Below, one piece after another: positions 38,581 through 51,666 of a stretch of 64,000 nucleotides of DNA (positions are counted from its first letter, which is position 1; every line of letters starts with the position of its first letter). The notes below the pieces were generated by a model. The model saw only the letters and a program-made list of their open reading frames with translations. It was not told the origin of the DNA and did no database searches. This stretch comes from Dallia pectoralis (lineage: Eukaryota; Chordata; Actinopteri; Esociformes; Umbridae), in NCBI GenBank assembly GCA_029465975.1, contig CM055737.1, forward strand, positions 17,922,048 to 17,986,047. Direction: 5' to 3'. The translations under genes were made by a program, and so were the position numbers.

Positions 38581-39925
38581 CTGCTTGAGTAGAGCTAGGT
38601 TGACGTCTAAGCTTGCTAGGAAACACACTCTCTCTGCCCTCTCCGCTTGAGTAGAGCTATGTTGGCCTCTAAGCTTGCTATAGATCTTGAAACAGTGTTT
38701 ATCGCTATGTTCACCTCGGCCTCTTCTTTCTATCTGACCGGGGTCAGTTTATTCTCTCGTTCCATGGGGTGCATGTACAATTGAAAAGACGTCAGATTTG
38801 TCCTACTTTTCAACATTGAAAACAGGTCGATCTTGTCCTACTTTTCAATGTTGAAAACAGTTCGATCTTAGACGTTGAACAGGCGTAAACCTTCAACGTC
38901 TAATTACAATCCACAGCACACAACCCTGGGAAGCAGAAAGGTCCATTGTCCAAATATTTTGCATTTATTTTTCATGCACACACTACACATTTCTGTCACC
39001 AGAGGATGATATCGTTGCCGTGCCACCGTTATCCCTCACACTACCCTCGGGTCCCGGCGACCCGAGCGTAGGATTCCCCCTCACTCCCGCCGTCCTCGGG
39101 TCAACGGCTGGGTTAGATGCCGAGGTGGCGAGTTCGAGCCTCGCCCGGGGCGGTGTTTTTTTTTGCCCTACCAGCACACAACCCTGGGAAGCAGAAAGGT
39201 CCATTGTCCAAATATTTTGCATGTATTTTTCATGCACACACTACACATTTCTGTCACCAGAGGATGATATCGTTGCCGTGCCACCGTTATCCCTCACACT
39301 ACCCTCGGGTCCCGGCGACCCGAGCGTAGGATTCCCCTCACTCCCGCCGTCCTCGGGTCAACCTGTGTAACCCTAACGCGGCCCCCGCTGTCTTCGGGTC
39401 TCTGAAACACGTTCTCCTCCCAGCTGTACTCGGGTCCCGGGAAACACAAGCTCTTTTTGCCCTGCTCGCTGACCTCTGGGCTCGATTTTTATCGCGCGAC
39501 ATCTAAACCCCACCTTGAATTTGTGACCGTGTAGCATGTACTACGATACTGAAACTGAATAAATCTGAATAGCTGTGCAACCAGTTCACTTTGTCTCTAT
39601 CCGTGTCTCCGTAATGATTAGGCAAGACATACAGCGTATCGTTTCACCAATGCGATCTGTGAAAAAAGACCCAGAGACGTGTGAACGCAGTGCGAGAATA
39701 CTTTATTGTATGTGGCAGCACACAACCCTGGGAAGCAGAATGGTCCATTGTCCCAAGATTTTGCATGTATTTTTCATGCACGCACTACACATTTCTGTCA
39801 CCAGAGGATGACATCGTTGCCGTGCCACCGTTATCCCTCACACTACCCTCGGGTCCCGGCGACCCGAGCGTAGGATTCCCCTCACTCCCGCCGTCCTCGG
39901 GTCAACCTGTGTAACCCTAACGCGG
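38581..39925 (+). repeat. Tail segment, copy 1
   Basis: Composite: TTGAGTAGAGCTA repeats; a 35-bp repeat with TTTTCAA-CA-TTGAAAA palindromes (38807, 38842); the hairpin at 38870-38901; two ~255-bp direct repeats starting CAGCACACAACCCTGGGAAG (38915, 39172) with a third partial at 39717; a tRNA-like T arm near 39131 with a T9 run; one SatA monomer (39386-39482); and a ~230-bp segment seen only here and in copy 2. No credible gene. Confidence 0.88.
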
Positions 39926-41557
39926 CCCCCGCTGTCTTCGGGTCTCTGAAACACGTTCTCCTCCCAGCTGTACTCGGGTCCCGGGAAACACAAGCTCTTT
40001 TTTTACCCTGCTCGCTGACCTCTGGGCTCAGAAACACACTGTCCCTGGCCTTTCCCCTGTCTTTGGGTGTGTCACGTTCCCCTCCCAGCTGTTCCTCCCA
40101 GCTGTACTCGGCCCGGGAAACACAAACTCTTTTTTGCCGTGCTCGCTGCCCTCTGGTCTCAGAAACACACTGTCCTTCGCTATCGCCGCTGTCTTTGGGT
40201 GTCAGAAACACGTTCTCCTCCCAGATGTACTCGTGTCCCGGGAAACATAAGCTCTTTTTTTTTTTTACCCTGCTCGCTGACCTCTGGGCTCAGAAACACA
40301 CTGTCCTTTGTTGGTCTCACTGTCCTTTTCTGGTCTCAGAAACACACTGTCCCTGGCCTTTCCCACAGTCTTTGGGTGTCAGAAACACGTTCTCCTCCCA
40401 GCTGTACTCGGATGCCAGGAAACACAAGCTCTTTTTTTGCCCTGACCTCTCTGCTGACCTCTGGGCTCAGAAACACACTGTCCTCTGAAACACCTTTGCC
40501 TTTCCCCTGTCTTCTGGTGTCAGAAACACGTTCTCCTCCCAGATGTACTCGTCTCCCGGGAAACATAAGCTCTTTTTTTACCCTGCTCGCTGACCTCTGG
40601 GCTCAGAAACACACTGTCCCTGGCCTTTCCCCCTGTCTTTGGGTGTCAGAAACACGTTCTCCTCCCAGATGTACTCGTCTCCGGGAAACATAAGCTCTTT
40701 TTTTACCCTGCTCGCTGACCTCTGGGCTCAGAAACACACTGTCCTTCGCTATCCCGCTGTCTTTGGGTGTCAGAAACACGTTCTCCTCCCAGATGTACTC
40801 GTCTCCCGGGAAACATAAGCTTTTTTACCCTGCTCGCTGACCTCTGGGCTCAGAAACACACTGTCCCTGGCCTTTCCCCTGTCTTTGGGTGTCAGAAACA
40901 CGTTCTCCTCCCAGATGTACTCGTCTCCCGGGAAACATAAGCTTTTTTACCCTGCTCCCTGCTGACCTCTGGGCTCAGAAACACACTGTCCCGCCTTTCC
41001 CCTGTCTTTGGGTGTCAGAATCACGTTCCCCTCCCAGCTGTACTCGGCTCCCGGGAAACACAAACTCTTTTTTGCCGTGCTCGCTGCCCTCTGGTCTCAG
41101 AAACACACTGTCCTTCGCTATCGCCGCTGTCTTTGGGTGTCAGAAACACGTTCTCCTCCCAGATGTACTCGTCTCCCGGGAAACATAAGCTCTTTTTTTA
41201 CCCTGCTCGCTGACCTCTGGGCTCAGAAACACACTGTCCCTGGCCTTTCCCCCTGTCTTTGGGTGTCAGAAACACGTTCTCCTCCCAGATGTACTCGTCT
41301 CCCGGGAAACATAAGCTCTTTTTTTACCCTGCTCGCTGACCTCTGGGCTCAGAAACACACTGTCCCTGGCCTTTCCCCCTGTCTTTGGGTGTCAGAAACA
41401 CGTTCTCCTCCCAGCTGTACTAGGGTGCCGGGAAACACAAGCTCTTTTTGCCCTGCTGCCCTGCTCGCTGACCTCTGGGCTCAGAAACACACTGTCCCTG
41501 GCCTTTCCCCCTGTCTTTGGGTGTCAGAAACACGTTCTCCTACCAGCTGTACTCGGC
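39926..41557 (+). repeat. SatA array 3b
   Basis: Simple SatA monomers, mostly the ATGTACTCGTCTCCCGGG type, after the tail segment. Confidence 0.93.
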
Positions 41558-42706
41558 TGCAAAACTCCCAGGGCTGTGTGAAATGGGATCGCGGGTCACT
41601 CGGACCCGCTCAATTCGGGGTGTGTACGCGACGCGAGGACAACGGCTGGGGTTAGATGCCGGGGTTGTGAGTTCGAGCCTCGCCCGGTGCGGTGGTTTTT
41701 TACACCCTCGCCGATAAATACTAATAAAGGTAGTAAGAATAGATGGACAACGGTGAAACACGCGCACGTCGTTGTATTTCGGCCTCCTCTTTTTGCAAAA
41801 CTCTGGAGGGCTGTGTGAAATGGGGGCTGTGTGAAATGGGATCGGGTCACTCGGACCCGCTCAATCCGGGGTGTGTACGCGACGCGAGGACAACGGCTGG
41901 GGTTAGATGCCGGGGTTGTGAGTTCGAGCCTCGCCCGGTGCGGTGGTTTTTACACCCTCGCCGATAAATACTAAAAAAGGTAGTAAGAATAGATGGACAA
42001 CGGTGAAACACGCGCACGTTGTTGTATTTCGGCCTCCTCTTTTTGCAAAACTCTTGAGGGCTGTGTGAAATGGGATCGCGGGTCACTCGGACCCGCTCTC
42101 CGGGGGTGTGTACGCGACGCGAGGACAACGGCTGGGGTTAGATGCCGGGGTTGTGAGTTCGAGCCTCGCCCGGTGCGGTGGTTTTTACACCCTCGCCGAT
42201 AAATACTAATAAAGGTAGTAAGAATAGATGGACAACGGTGAAACACGCGCACGTTGTTGTATTTCGGCCTCCTCTTTTTGCAAAACTCTTGAGGGCTTGA
42301 GGGCTGTGTGAAATGGGATCGCGGGTCACTCGGACCCGCTCAATTTCGGCCTCCTCTTTTTTGCAAAACTCCCAGGGTGTGTGTGAAATGGGATCGCGGG
42401 TCACTCGGACCCGCGAGGACAACGAGGGCTGGGGTTAGATCCCGGGGTTGTGAGTTCGAGCCTCGCCCGGTGCGGTGGTTTTTACACCCTCGCCGATAAA
42501 TACTAAAAAGGTAGTAAGAATAGATGGACAACGGTGAAACATGCCCACGTTGTTGTATTTCGGCCTCCTCTTTTTGCAAAACTCCCAGGGCTGTGTGAAA
42601 TGGGATCGCGGGTCACTCGGACCCGCTCAATTCGGGGTGTGTACGCGACGCGAGGACAACGGCGGGGTTAGATGCCGAGGTGGCGAGTTCGAGCCTCGCC
42701 CGGGCA
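41558..42706 (+). repeat. SatB array 3
   Basis: About five monomers, two of them rearranged (41815-41850, 42290-42420). Confidence 0.92.
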
Positions 42707-43087
42707 CGTGTCTTTTTTACCCCTCCCAGATAATTACTAATAACGATAAAAATAATAAATCGATTACAGGGAGACACGTGCACGTTGTTGTATTTCGGCC
42801 TCCTCCTTTTTGCAACACTCTGAGGGCTGTGAAAAGAGATCGAGGGTCATTCTGACCAGCTCGACTCGGGGTGTGTACACGATGCGAGGACAGCACAAGG
42901 GTTATACAGCAATATGCATGGGCACCGCACGGGAGGTTCATTTTAGGGGGCGTTTTAAAATCCACACCCAAATTGGCACAGCACACAACCCTGGGAAGCA
43001 GTGTAATACAGACGAAGGAAATGTAAAGGCGACTGTGTATTGTGAGTTCTCACTATTTGTACAATGTTCCATACTCTGCATACGTAC
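42707..43087 (+). repeat. Linker copy 3
   Basis: As linker 1. Confidence 0.9.
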
Positions 43088-46000
43088 AAGCTCTCTTGCC
43101 CTGCTCGCTGCCCTCTGGTCTCAGAAACACACTGTCCTTTGCTGGTCTCACTGTCCTTTTCTGTTCTCAGAAACACACTGTCCTTCGCCATCGCCGCTGT
43201 CTTTGGGTGTCAGAAACACGTTCCCCTCCCAGCTGTACTCGGCTCCCGGGAAACACAAACTCTTTTTGCCCTGCTCGCTGCACTCTGGTCTCAGAAACAC
43301 ACTGTCCTTCGCCATCGCCGCTGTCTTTGGGTGTCAGAAACACGTTCTCCTCCCAGATGTACTCGTGTCCCTGGAAACATAAGCTCTTTTTGCCCTGCTC
43401 GCTGACCTCTGGGCTCAGAAACACACTGTCCTTTGTTGGTCTCACTGTCCTTTTCTGGTCTCAGAAACACACTGTCCCTGGCCTTTCCCCTGTCTTTGGG
43501 TGTCAGAAACACGTTCTCCTCCCAGCTGTACTCGGGTGCCAGGAAACACAAGCTCTTTTTTGCCCTACTCGCTGACCTCTGGTCTCAGAAACACACTGTC
43601 CCTGGCCTTTCCCCTGTCTTTGGGTGTCAGAAACACGTTCTCCTCCCAGCTGTCCTCGGCTCCCGGGAAACACAAACTCTTTTTTGCCCTGCTGCTGCAC
43701 TCTGGTCTCAGAAACACACTGTCCTTCGCCATCGCCGCTGTCTTTGGGTGTCAGAACACGTTCTCCACCCAGAAGTACTCGTGTCCCTGGAAACATAAGC
43801 TCTTTTTGCCCTGCTCGCTGACCTCTGGGCTCAGAAACACACTGTCCTTTGTTGGTCTCACTGTCCTTTTCTGGTCTCAGAAACACACTGTCCCTGGCCT
43901 TTCCCCTGTCTTTGGGTGTCAGAAACTGTCTTTGGGTGTCAGAAACACGTCCCTGGCCTTTCCTCCCAGCTGTACTCGGGTGCCAGGAAACACAAACATA
44001 AGCTCTTTTTTGCCCTGCTCGCTGACCTCTGGGCTCAGAAACACACTGTCCTTTGTTGGTCTCCTGTCCTTTTCTGGTCTTTCCCCCTGTCTTTGGGTGT
44101 CAGAAACACGTTCTCCTCCCAGCTGTACTCGGGTGCCAGGAAACACAAGCTTTTTTGCCCTACTCGCTGACCTCTGGTCTCAGAAACACACTGTCCCTGG
44201 CCTTTCCCCTGTCTTTGGGTGTCAGAAACACGTTCTCCTCCCAGCTGTCCTCGGCTCCCGGGAAACACAAACTCTTTTTTGCCCTGCTCGCTGCACTCTG
44301 GTCTCAGAAACACACTGTCCTTCGCCATCGCCGCTGTCTTTGGGTGTCAGAAACACGTTCTCCACCCAGAAGTACTCGTCCCTGGAAAAACATAAGCTCT
44401 TTTTTGCCCTGCTCGCTGACCTCTGGGCTGACCTCTGGGCTCAGAAACACACTGTCCTTTGTTGGTCTCACTGTCCTTTTCTGGTCTCAGAAACACACTG
44501 TCCCTGGCCTTTCCCCTGTCTTTGGGTGTCAGAAACACGTTCTCCTCCCAGCTGTACTCGGGTGCCAGGAAACACAAGCTCTTTTTTTGCCCTACTCGCT
44601 GACCTCTGGTCTCAGAAACACACTGTCCCTGGCCTTTCCCCTGTCTTTGGGTGTCAGAAACACGTTCTCCTCCCAGCTGTCCTCGGCTCCCTGCTCGCTG
44701 GGAAACACAAACTCTCTTTTTTGCCCTGCTCGCTGCACTCTGGTCTCAGAAACACACTGTCCTTCGCCATCGCCGCTGTCTTTGGGTGTCAGAAACACGT
44801 TCTCCACCCAGAAGTACTCGTGTCCCTGGAAACATAAGCTCTTTTTTGCCCTGCTCGCTGACCTCTGGGCTCAGAAACACACTGTCCTTTGTTGGTCTCA
44901 CTGTCCTTTTCTGGTCTCAGAAACACACTGTCCCTGGCCTTTCCCCTGTCTTTGGGTTGGGTCAGAAACACACTGTCCCTGGCCTTTCCCCCCTGTCTTT
45001 GGGTGTCAGAAACACGTTCTCCTCCCAGCTGTACTCGGGTGCCAGGAAACACAAGCTCTTTTTTTGCCCTACTCGCTGACCTCTGGTCTCAGAAACACAC
45101 TGTCCCTGGCCTTTCCCCTGTCTTTGGGTGTCAGAAACACGTTCTCCTCCCAGCTGTCCTCGGCTCCCGGGAAACACAAACTCTTTTTGCCCTGCTCGCT
45201 GCACTCTGGTCTCAGAAACACACTGTCCTTCGCCATCGCCGCTGTCTTTGGGTGTCAGAAACACGTTCTCCACCCAGAAGTACTCGTGTCCCTGGAAACA
45301 TAAGCTCTTTTTTGCCCTGCTCGCTGACCTCTGGGCTCAGAAACACACTGTCCTTTGTTGGTCTCACTGTCCTTTTCTGGTCTCAGAAACACACTGTCCC
45401 TGGCCTTTCCCACAGTCTTTGGGTGTCAGAAACACGTTCTCCTCCCAGCTCCTCCCAGCTGTACTCGGGTGCCGGGAAACACAAGCTCTTTTTGCCCTGC
45501 TCGCTGCCCACTGGGCTCAGAAACACACTGTCCCTGGCCTTTCCCCTGTCTTCGGGTGTCAGAAACACGTTCTCCTCCCAGCTGTACTCAGGTGCTAGGA
45601 AACACAAGCTCTTTTAGCCCTGCTCGTTGCCCTCTGTTCTCAGAAACACACTGTCCTTCGCCATCGCCGCTGTCTTTGGGTGTCAGAAACATGTTCTCCT
45701 CCCAGATGTACTCGTGTCCCTGAAAACATAAGCTCTTTTTTTTGCCCTGCTCGCTGACCTCTGGGCTCAGAAACACACTGTCCTTTGTTGGTCTCACTGT
45801 CCTTTTCTGGTCTCAGAAACACACTGTCCCTGGCCTTTCCCCCTGTCTTTGGGCGTCAGAAACACGTTCTCCTCCCAGCTGTTCTCGGCTCCCGGGAACA
45901 CAAACACTTTTTTGCCCTGCTCGCTGCCCTCTGGTTTCAGAAACAAACTGTCCTTTGCTGGTCTCACTGTCCTTTTCTGGTCTCAGAAACACACTGTCCC

Positions 46001-46175
46001 TGGCCTTTCCCCCTGTCTTTGGGTGTCAGAAACACGTTCTCCTCCCAGCTGTACTCGGGTGCCGGGAAACACAAGCTCATTTTTGCCCTGCTCGCTGCCC
46101 TCAGGTCTCAGAAACACAGCTCATTTGCCCTCGCCGCTGTCCTCGGGTCTCAGAAACACACTCTCTCTGCCCTCT
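43088..46175 (+). repeat. SatA array 4
   Basis: Longest higher-order SatA stretch; about seven ~420-bp units, some scrambled near 43920-44160 and 44940-45000. Confidence 0.93.
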
Positions 46176-47517
46176 CTGCTTGAGTAGAGCTAGGTTGACG
46201 TCTAAGCTTGCTAGGAAACACACTCTCTCTGCCCTCTCCGCTTGAGTAGAGCTATGTTGGCCTCTAAGCTTGCTATAGATCTTGAAACAGTGTTTATCGC
46301 TATGTTCACCTCGGCCTCTTCTTTCTATCTGACCGGGGTCAGTTTATTCTCTCGTTCCATGGGGTGCATGTACAATTGAAAAGACGTCAGATTTGTCCTA
46401 CTTTTCAACATTGAAAACAGGTCGATCTTGTCCTACTTTTCAATGTTGAAAACAGTTCGATCTTGACGTTGAACAGGCGTAAACCTTCAACGTCTAATTA
46501 CAATCCACAGCACACAACCCTGGGAAGCAGAAAGGTCCATTGTCCAAATATTTTGCATTTATTTTTCATGCACACACTACACATTTCTGTCACCAGAGGA
46601 TGATATCGTTGCCGTGCCACCGTTATCCCTCACACTACCCTCGGGTCCCGGCGACCCGAGCGTAGGATTCCCCCTCACTCCCGCCGTCCTCGGGTCAACG
46701 GCTGGGTTAGATGCCGAGGTGGCGAGTTCGAGCCTCGCCCGGGCGGTGTTTTTTTGCCCTACCAGCACACAACCCTGGGAAGCAGAAAGGTCCATTGTCC
46801 AAATATTTTGCATGTATTTTTCATGCACACACTACACATTTCTGTCACCAGAGGATGATATCGTTGCCGTGCCACCGTTATCCCTCACACTACCCTCGGG
46901 TCCCGGCGACCCGAGCGTAGGATTCCCCTCACTCCCGCCGTCCTCGGGTCAACCTGTGTAACCCTAACGCGGCCCCCGCTGTCTTCGGGTCTCTGAAACA
47001 CGTTCTCCTCCCAGCTGTACTCGGGTCCCGGGAAACACAAGCTCTTTTTGCCCTGCTCGCTGACCTCTGGGCTCGATTTTTATCGCGCGACATCTAAACC
47101 CCACCTTGAATTTGTGACCGTGTAGCATGTACTACGATACTGAAACTGAATAAATCTGAATAGCTGTGCAACCAGTTCACTTTGTCTCTATCCGTGTCTC
47201 CGTAATGATTAGGCAAGACATACAGCGTATCGTTTCACCAATGCGATCTGTGAAAAAGACCCAGAGACGTGTGAACGCAGTGCGAGAATACTTTATTGTA
47301 TGTGGCAGCACACAACCCTGGGAAGCAGAATGGTCCATTGTCCCAAGATTTTGCATGTATTTTTCATGCACGCACTACACATTTCTGTCACCAGAGGATG
47401 ACATCGTTGCCGTGCCACCGTTATCCCTCACACTACCCTCGGGTCCCGGCGACCCGAGCGAGGATTCCCCTCACTCCCGCCGTCCTCGGGTCAACCTGTG
47501 TAACCCTAACGCGGCCC
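46176..47517 (+). repeat. Tail segment, copy 2
   Basis: Same order as copy 1 with small indels; its 10-bp inverted repeat has lost one outer A. Confidence 0.88.
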
Positions 47518-50202
47518 CCGCTGTCTTCGGGTCTCTGAAACACGTTCTCCTCCCAGCTGTACTCGGGTCCCGGGAAACACAAGCTCTTTTTTTTTTACCC
47601 TGCTCGCTGACCTCTGGGCTCAGAAACACACTGTCCCTGGCCTTTCCCCTGTCTTTGGGTGTCAGAATCACGTTCCCCTCCCAGCTGTACTCGGCTCCCG
47701 GGAAACACAAACTCTTTTTGCCGTGCTCGCTGCCCTCTGGTCTCAGAAACACACTGTCCTTCGCTATCGCCGCTGTCTTTGGGTGTCAGAAACACGTTCT
47801 CCTCCCAGATGTACTCGTGTCCCGGGAAACATAAGCTCTTTTTTACCCTGCTCGCTGACCTCTGGGCTCAGAAACACACTGTCCTTTGTTGGTCTCACTG
47901 TCCTTTTCTGGTCTCAGAAACACACTGTCCCTGGCCTTTCCCACAGTCTTTGGGTGTCAGAAACACGTTCTCCTCCCAGCTGTACTCGGATGCCAGGAAA
48001 CACAAGCTCTTTTTGCCCTGCTCGCTGACCTCTGGGCTCAGAAACACACTGTCCTCTGCCTTTCCCCCTGTCTTCTGGTGTCAGAAACACGTTCTCCTCC
48101 CAGATGTACTCGTCTCCCGGGAAACATAAGCTCTTTTTTTTACCCTGGGCTCAGAAACACACTGTCCCTGACCTCTGGGCTCAGAAAAACACACTGTCCC
48201 TGGCCTTTCCCCCTGTCTTTGGGTGTCAGAAACACGTTCTCCTCCCAGATGTACTCGTCTCCCGGGAAACATAAGCTTTTTTTTTTTACCCTGCTCGCTG
48301 ACCTCTGGGCTCAGAAACACACTGTCCCTGGCCTTTCCCCTGTCTTTGGGTGTCAGAAACACGTTCTCCTCCCAGATGTACTCGTCTCCCGGGAAACATA
48401 AGCTCTTTTTTACCCTGCTCGCTGACCTCTGGGCTCAGAAACACACTGTCCCTGGCCTTTCCCCCTGTCTTTGGGTGTCAGAAACACGTTCTCCTCCCAG
48501 ATGTACTCGTCTCCCGGGAAACATAAGCTCTTTTTTTACCCTGCTCGCTGACCTCTGGGCTCAGAAACACACTGTCCCTGGCCTTTCCCCCTGTCTTTGG
48601 GTGTCAGAAACACTGTCCCTCCTCCCAGTCTTTGGGTGTCAGAAACACGTTCTCCTCGGCTCCCGGGAAACACAAGCTCTTTTTTGCCCTGCTCGCTGAC
48701 CTCTGGGCTCAGAAACACACTGTCCCTGGCCTTTCCCCTGTCTTTGGGTGTCAGAAACACGTTCTCCTCCCAGCTGTACTCGTCTCCCGGGAAACATAAG
48801 CTCTTTTTTACCCTGCTCGCTGACCTCTGGGCTCAGAAACACACTGTCCCTGGCCTTTCCCCTGTCTTTGGGTGTCAGAAACACGTTCTCCTCCCAGATG
48901 TACTCGTCTCCCGGGAAACATAAGCTCTTTTTTACCCTGCTCGCTGACCTCTGGGACACTGTCCTTTGTTGGTCTCACTGTCCTTTTCTGGTCTCAGAAA
49001 CACACTGTCCCTGGCCTTTCCCCCTGTCTTTGGGTGTCAGAAACACGTTCTCCTCCCAGCTGTACTCGTCTGCCGGGAAACACAAGCTCTGTTTTTTTTA
49101 CCCTGCTCGCTGACCTCTGGGCTCAGAAACACACTGTCCCTGGCCTTTCCCCTGTCTTTGGGTGTCAGAAACACGTTCTCCTCCCAGCTGTACTCGGCTC
49201 CCGGGAAACACAAACTCTTTTTTTTTGCCCTGCTCGCTGCCCTCTGGTCTCAGAAACACACTGTCCTTCGCTATCGCCGCTGTCTTTGGGTGTCAGAAAC
49301 ACGTTCTCCTCCCAGATGTACTCGTCTCCCGGGAAACATAAGCTCTTTTTTACCCTGCTCGCTGACCTCTGGGCTCAGAAACACACTGTCTGTCTTTGGG
49401 TTGTCCTCCCAGATGTCTCACTGCTCTTTTTTACCCCTTTTCTGACCTCTGGGCTCAGAAACACACTGTCCCTGGCCTTTCCCCTGTCTTTGGGTGTCAG
49501 AAACACGTTCTCCTCCCAGATGTACTCGTCTCGGGAAACATAAGCTCTTTTTTACCCTGCTCGCTGACCTCTGGGCTCAGAAACACACTGTCCCTGGCCT
49601 TTTCCCCTGTCTTTGGGTGTCAGAAACACGTTCTCCTCCCAGCTGTACTCGGCTCCCGGGAAACACAAACTCTTTTTTACGTTCTCCTCCCCTGCTCGCT
49701 GCCCTCTGGTCTCAGAAACACACTGTCCCTGGCCTTTCGCCGCTGTCTTTGGGTGTCAGAAACACGTTCTCCTCCCAGATGTACTCGTCTCCCGGGAAAC
49801 ATAAGCTCTTTTTTACCCTGCTCGCTGACCTCTGGGCTCAGAAACACACTGTCCCTGGCCTTTCCCCTGTCTTTGGGTGTCAGAAACACGTTCTCCTCCC
49901 AGATGTACTCGTCTCCCAGGGAAACATAAGCTCTTTTTTTACCCTGCTCGCTGACCTCTGGGCTCAGAAACACACTGTCCCTGGCCTTTCCCCCTGTCTT
50001 TGGGTGTCAGAAACACGTTCTCCTCCCAGCTGTACTTTGGGTGTCAGAAACACGTTCTCCTCCCAGCTGTACTAGGTGCCCGGGAAACACAAGCTCTTTT
50101 TTGCCCTGCTCGCTGACCTCTGGGCTCAGAAACACACTGTCCCTGGCCTTTCCCCCTGTCTTTGGGTGTCAGAAACACGTTCTCCTACCAGCTGTACTCG
50201 GC
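47518..50202 (+). repeat. SatA array 4b
   Basis: Simple monomers with a few scrambled ones at 48145-48200, 48600-48660 and 49390-49440. Confidence 0.93.
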
Positions 50203-51284
50203 TGCAAAACTCCCAGGGCTGTGTGAAATGGGATCGCGGGTCACTCGGACCCGCTCAATTCGGGGTGTGTACGCGACGCGAGGACAACGGCTGGGGTTAG
50301 ATGCCGGGGTTGTGAGTTCGAGCCTCGCCCGGTGCGGTGGTTTTTACACCCTCGCCGATAAATACTAAAAAGGTAGTAAGAATAGATGGACAACGGTGAA
50401 ACACGCGCACGTTGTTGTATTTCGGCCTCCTCTTTTTGCAAAACTCTTGAGGGCTGTGTGAAATGGGATCGCGGGTCACTCGGACCCGCTCAATCCGGGG
50501 TGTGTACGCGACGCGAGGACAACGGCTGGGGTTAGATGCCGGGGTTGTGAGTTCGAGCCTCGCCCGGTGCGGTGGTTTTTACACCCTCGCCGATAAATAC
50601 TAATAAAGGTAGTAAGAATAGATGGACAACGGTGAAACACGCGCACGTTGTTGTATTTCGGCCTCCTCTTTTTGCAAAACTCTTGAGGGCTGTGTGAAAT
50701 GGGATCGCGGGTCACTCGGACCCGCTCAACGCGACGCGAGGGGGTGTGTACGCGACGCGAGGACACAGATGGCTGGGGTTAGATGCCGGGGTTGTGAGTT
50801 CGAGCCTCGCCCGGTGCGGTGGTTTTTACACCCTCGGCGATAAATACTAAAAAGATAGTAATAACAGATGGACAACGGTGAAACATGCCCACGTTGTTGT
50901 ATTTCGGCCTCCTCTTTTTGCAAAACTCTTGAGGGCTGTGTGAAATGGGATCGCGGGTCACTCGGACCCGCTCAATTCGGGGTGTGTACGCGACGCGAGG
51001 ACATTGGCTGGGGTTAGATCCCGGGGTTGTGAGTTCGAGTCTCGCCCGGTGCGGTGGTTTTTACACCCTCGCGATAAATACTAAAAAGATAGTAAGAACA
51101 GATGGACAACGGTGAAACATGCCCACGTTGTTGTATTTCGGCCTCCTCTTTTTGCAAAACTCCCAGGGCTGTGTGAAATGGGATCGCGGGTCACTCGGAC
51201 CCGCTCAATTCGGGGTGTGTACGCGACGCGAGGACAACGGCGGGGTTAGATGCCGAGGTGGCGAGTTCGAGCCTCGCCCGGGCA
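50203..51284 (+). repeat. SatB array 4
   Basis: About five monomers; one has an extra CGCGACGCGAGG stretch near 50730-50760, and one at ~51016 keeps the paired anticodon stem. Confidence 0.92.
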
Positions 51285-51666
51285 CGTGTCTTTTTACCCC
51301 TCCCAGATAATTACTAATAACGATAAAAATAATAAATCGATTACAGGGAGACACGTGCACGTTGTTGTATTTCGGCCTCCTCCTTTTTGCAACACTCTGA
51401 GGGCTGTGAAAAGAGATCGAGGGTCATTCTGACCAGCTCGACTCGGGGTGTGTACACGATGCGAGGACAGCACAAGGGTTATACAGCAATATGCATGGGC
51501 ACCGCACGGGAGGTTCATTTTAGGGGGGGCGTTTTAAAATCCACACCCAAATTGGCACAGCACACAACCCTGGGAAGCAGTGTAATACAGACGAAGGAAA
51601 TGTAAAGGCGACTGTGTATTGTGAGTTCTCACTATTTGTACAATGTTCCATACTCTGCATACGTAC
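51285..51666 (+). repeat. Linker copy 4
   Basis: As linker 1. Confidence 0.9.

Noticed and set aside
39575..39811. Small ORF with MQPVHFVSIRVSVMIRQ start
   Set aside because: Present only in two tail copies, which differ by a frameshift (one A in the AAAAAA run), so it is not maintained.
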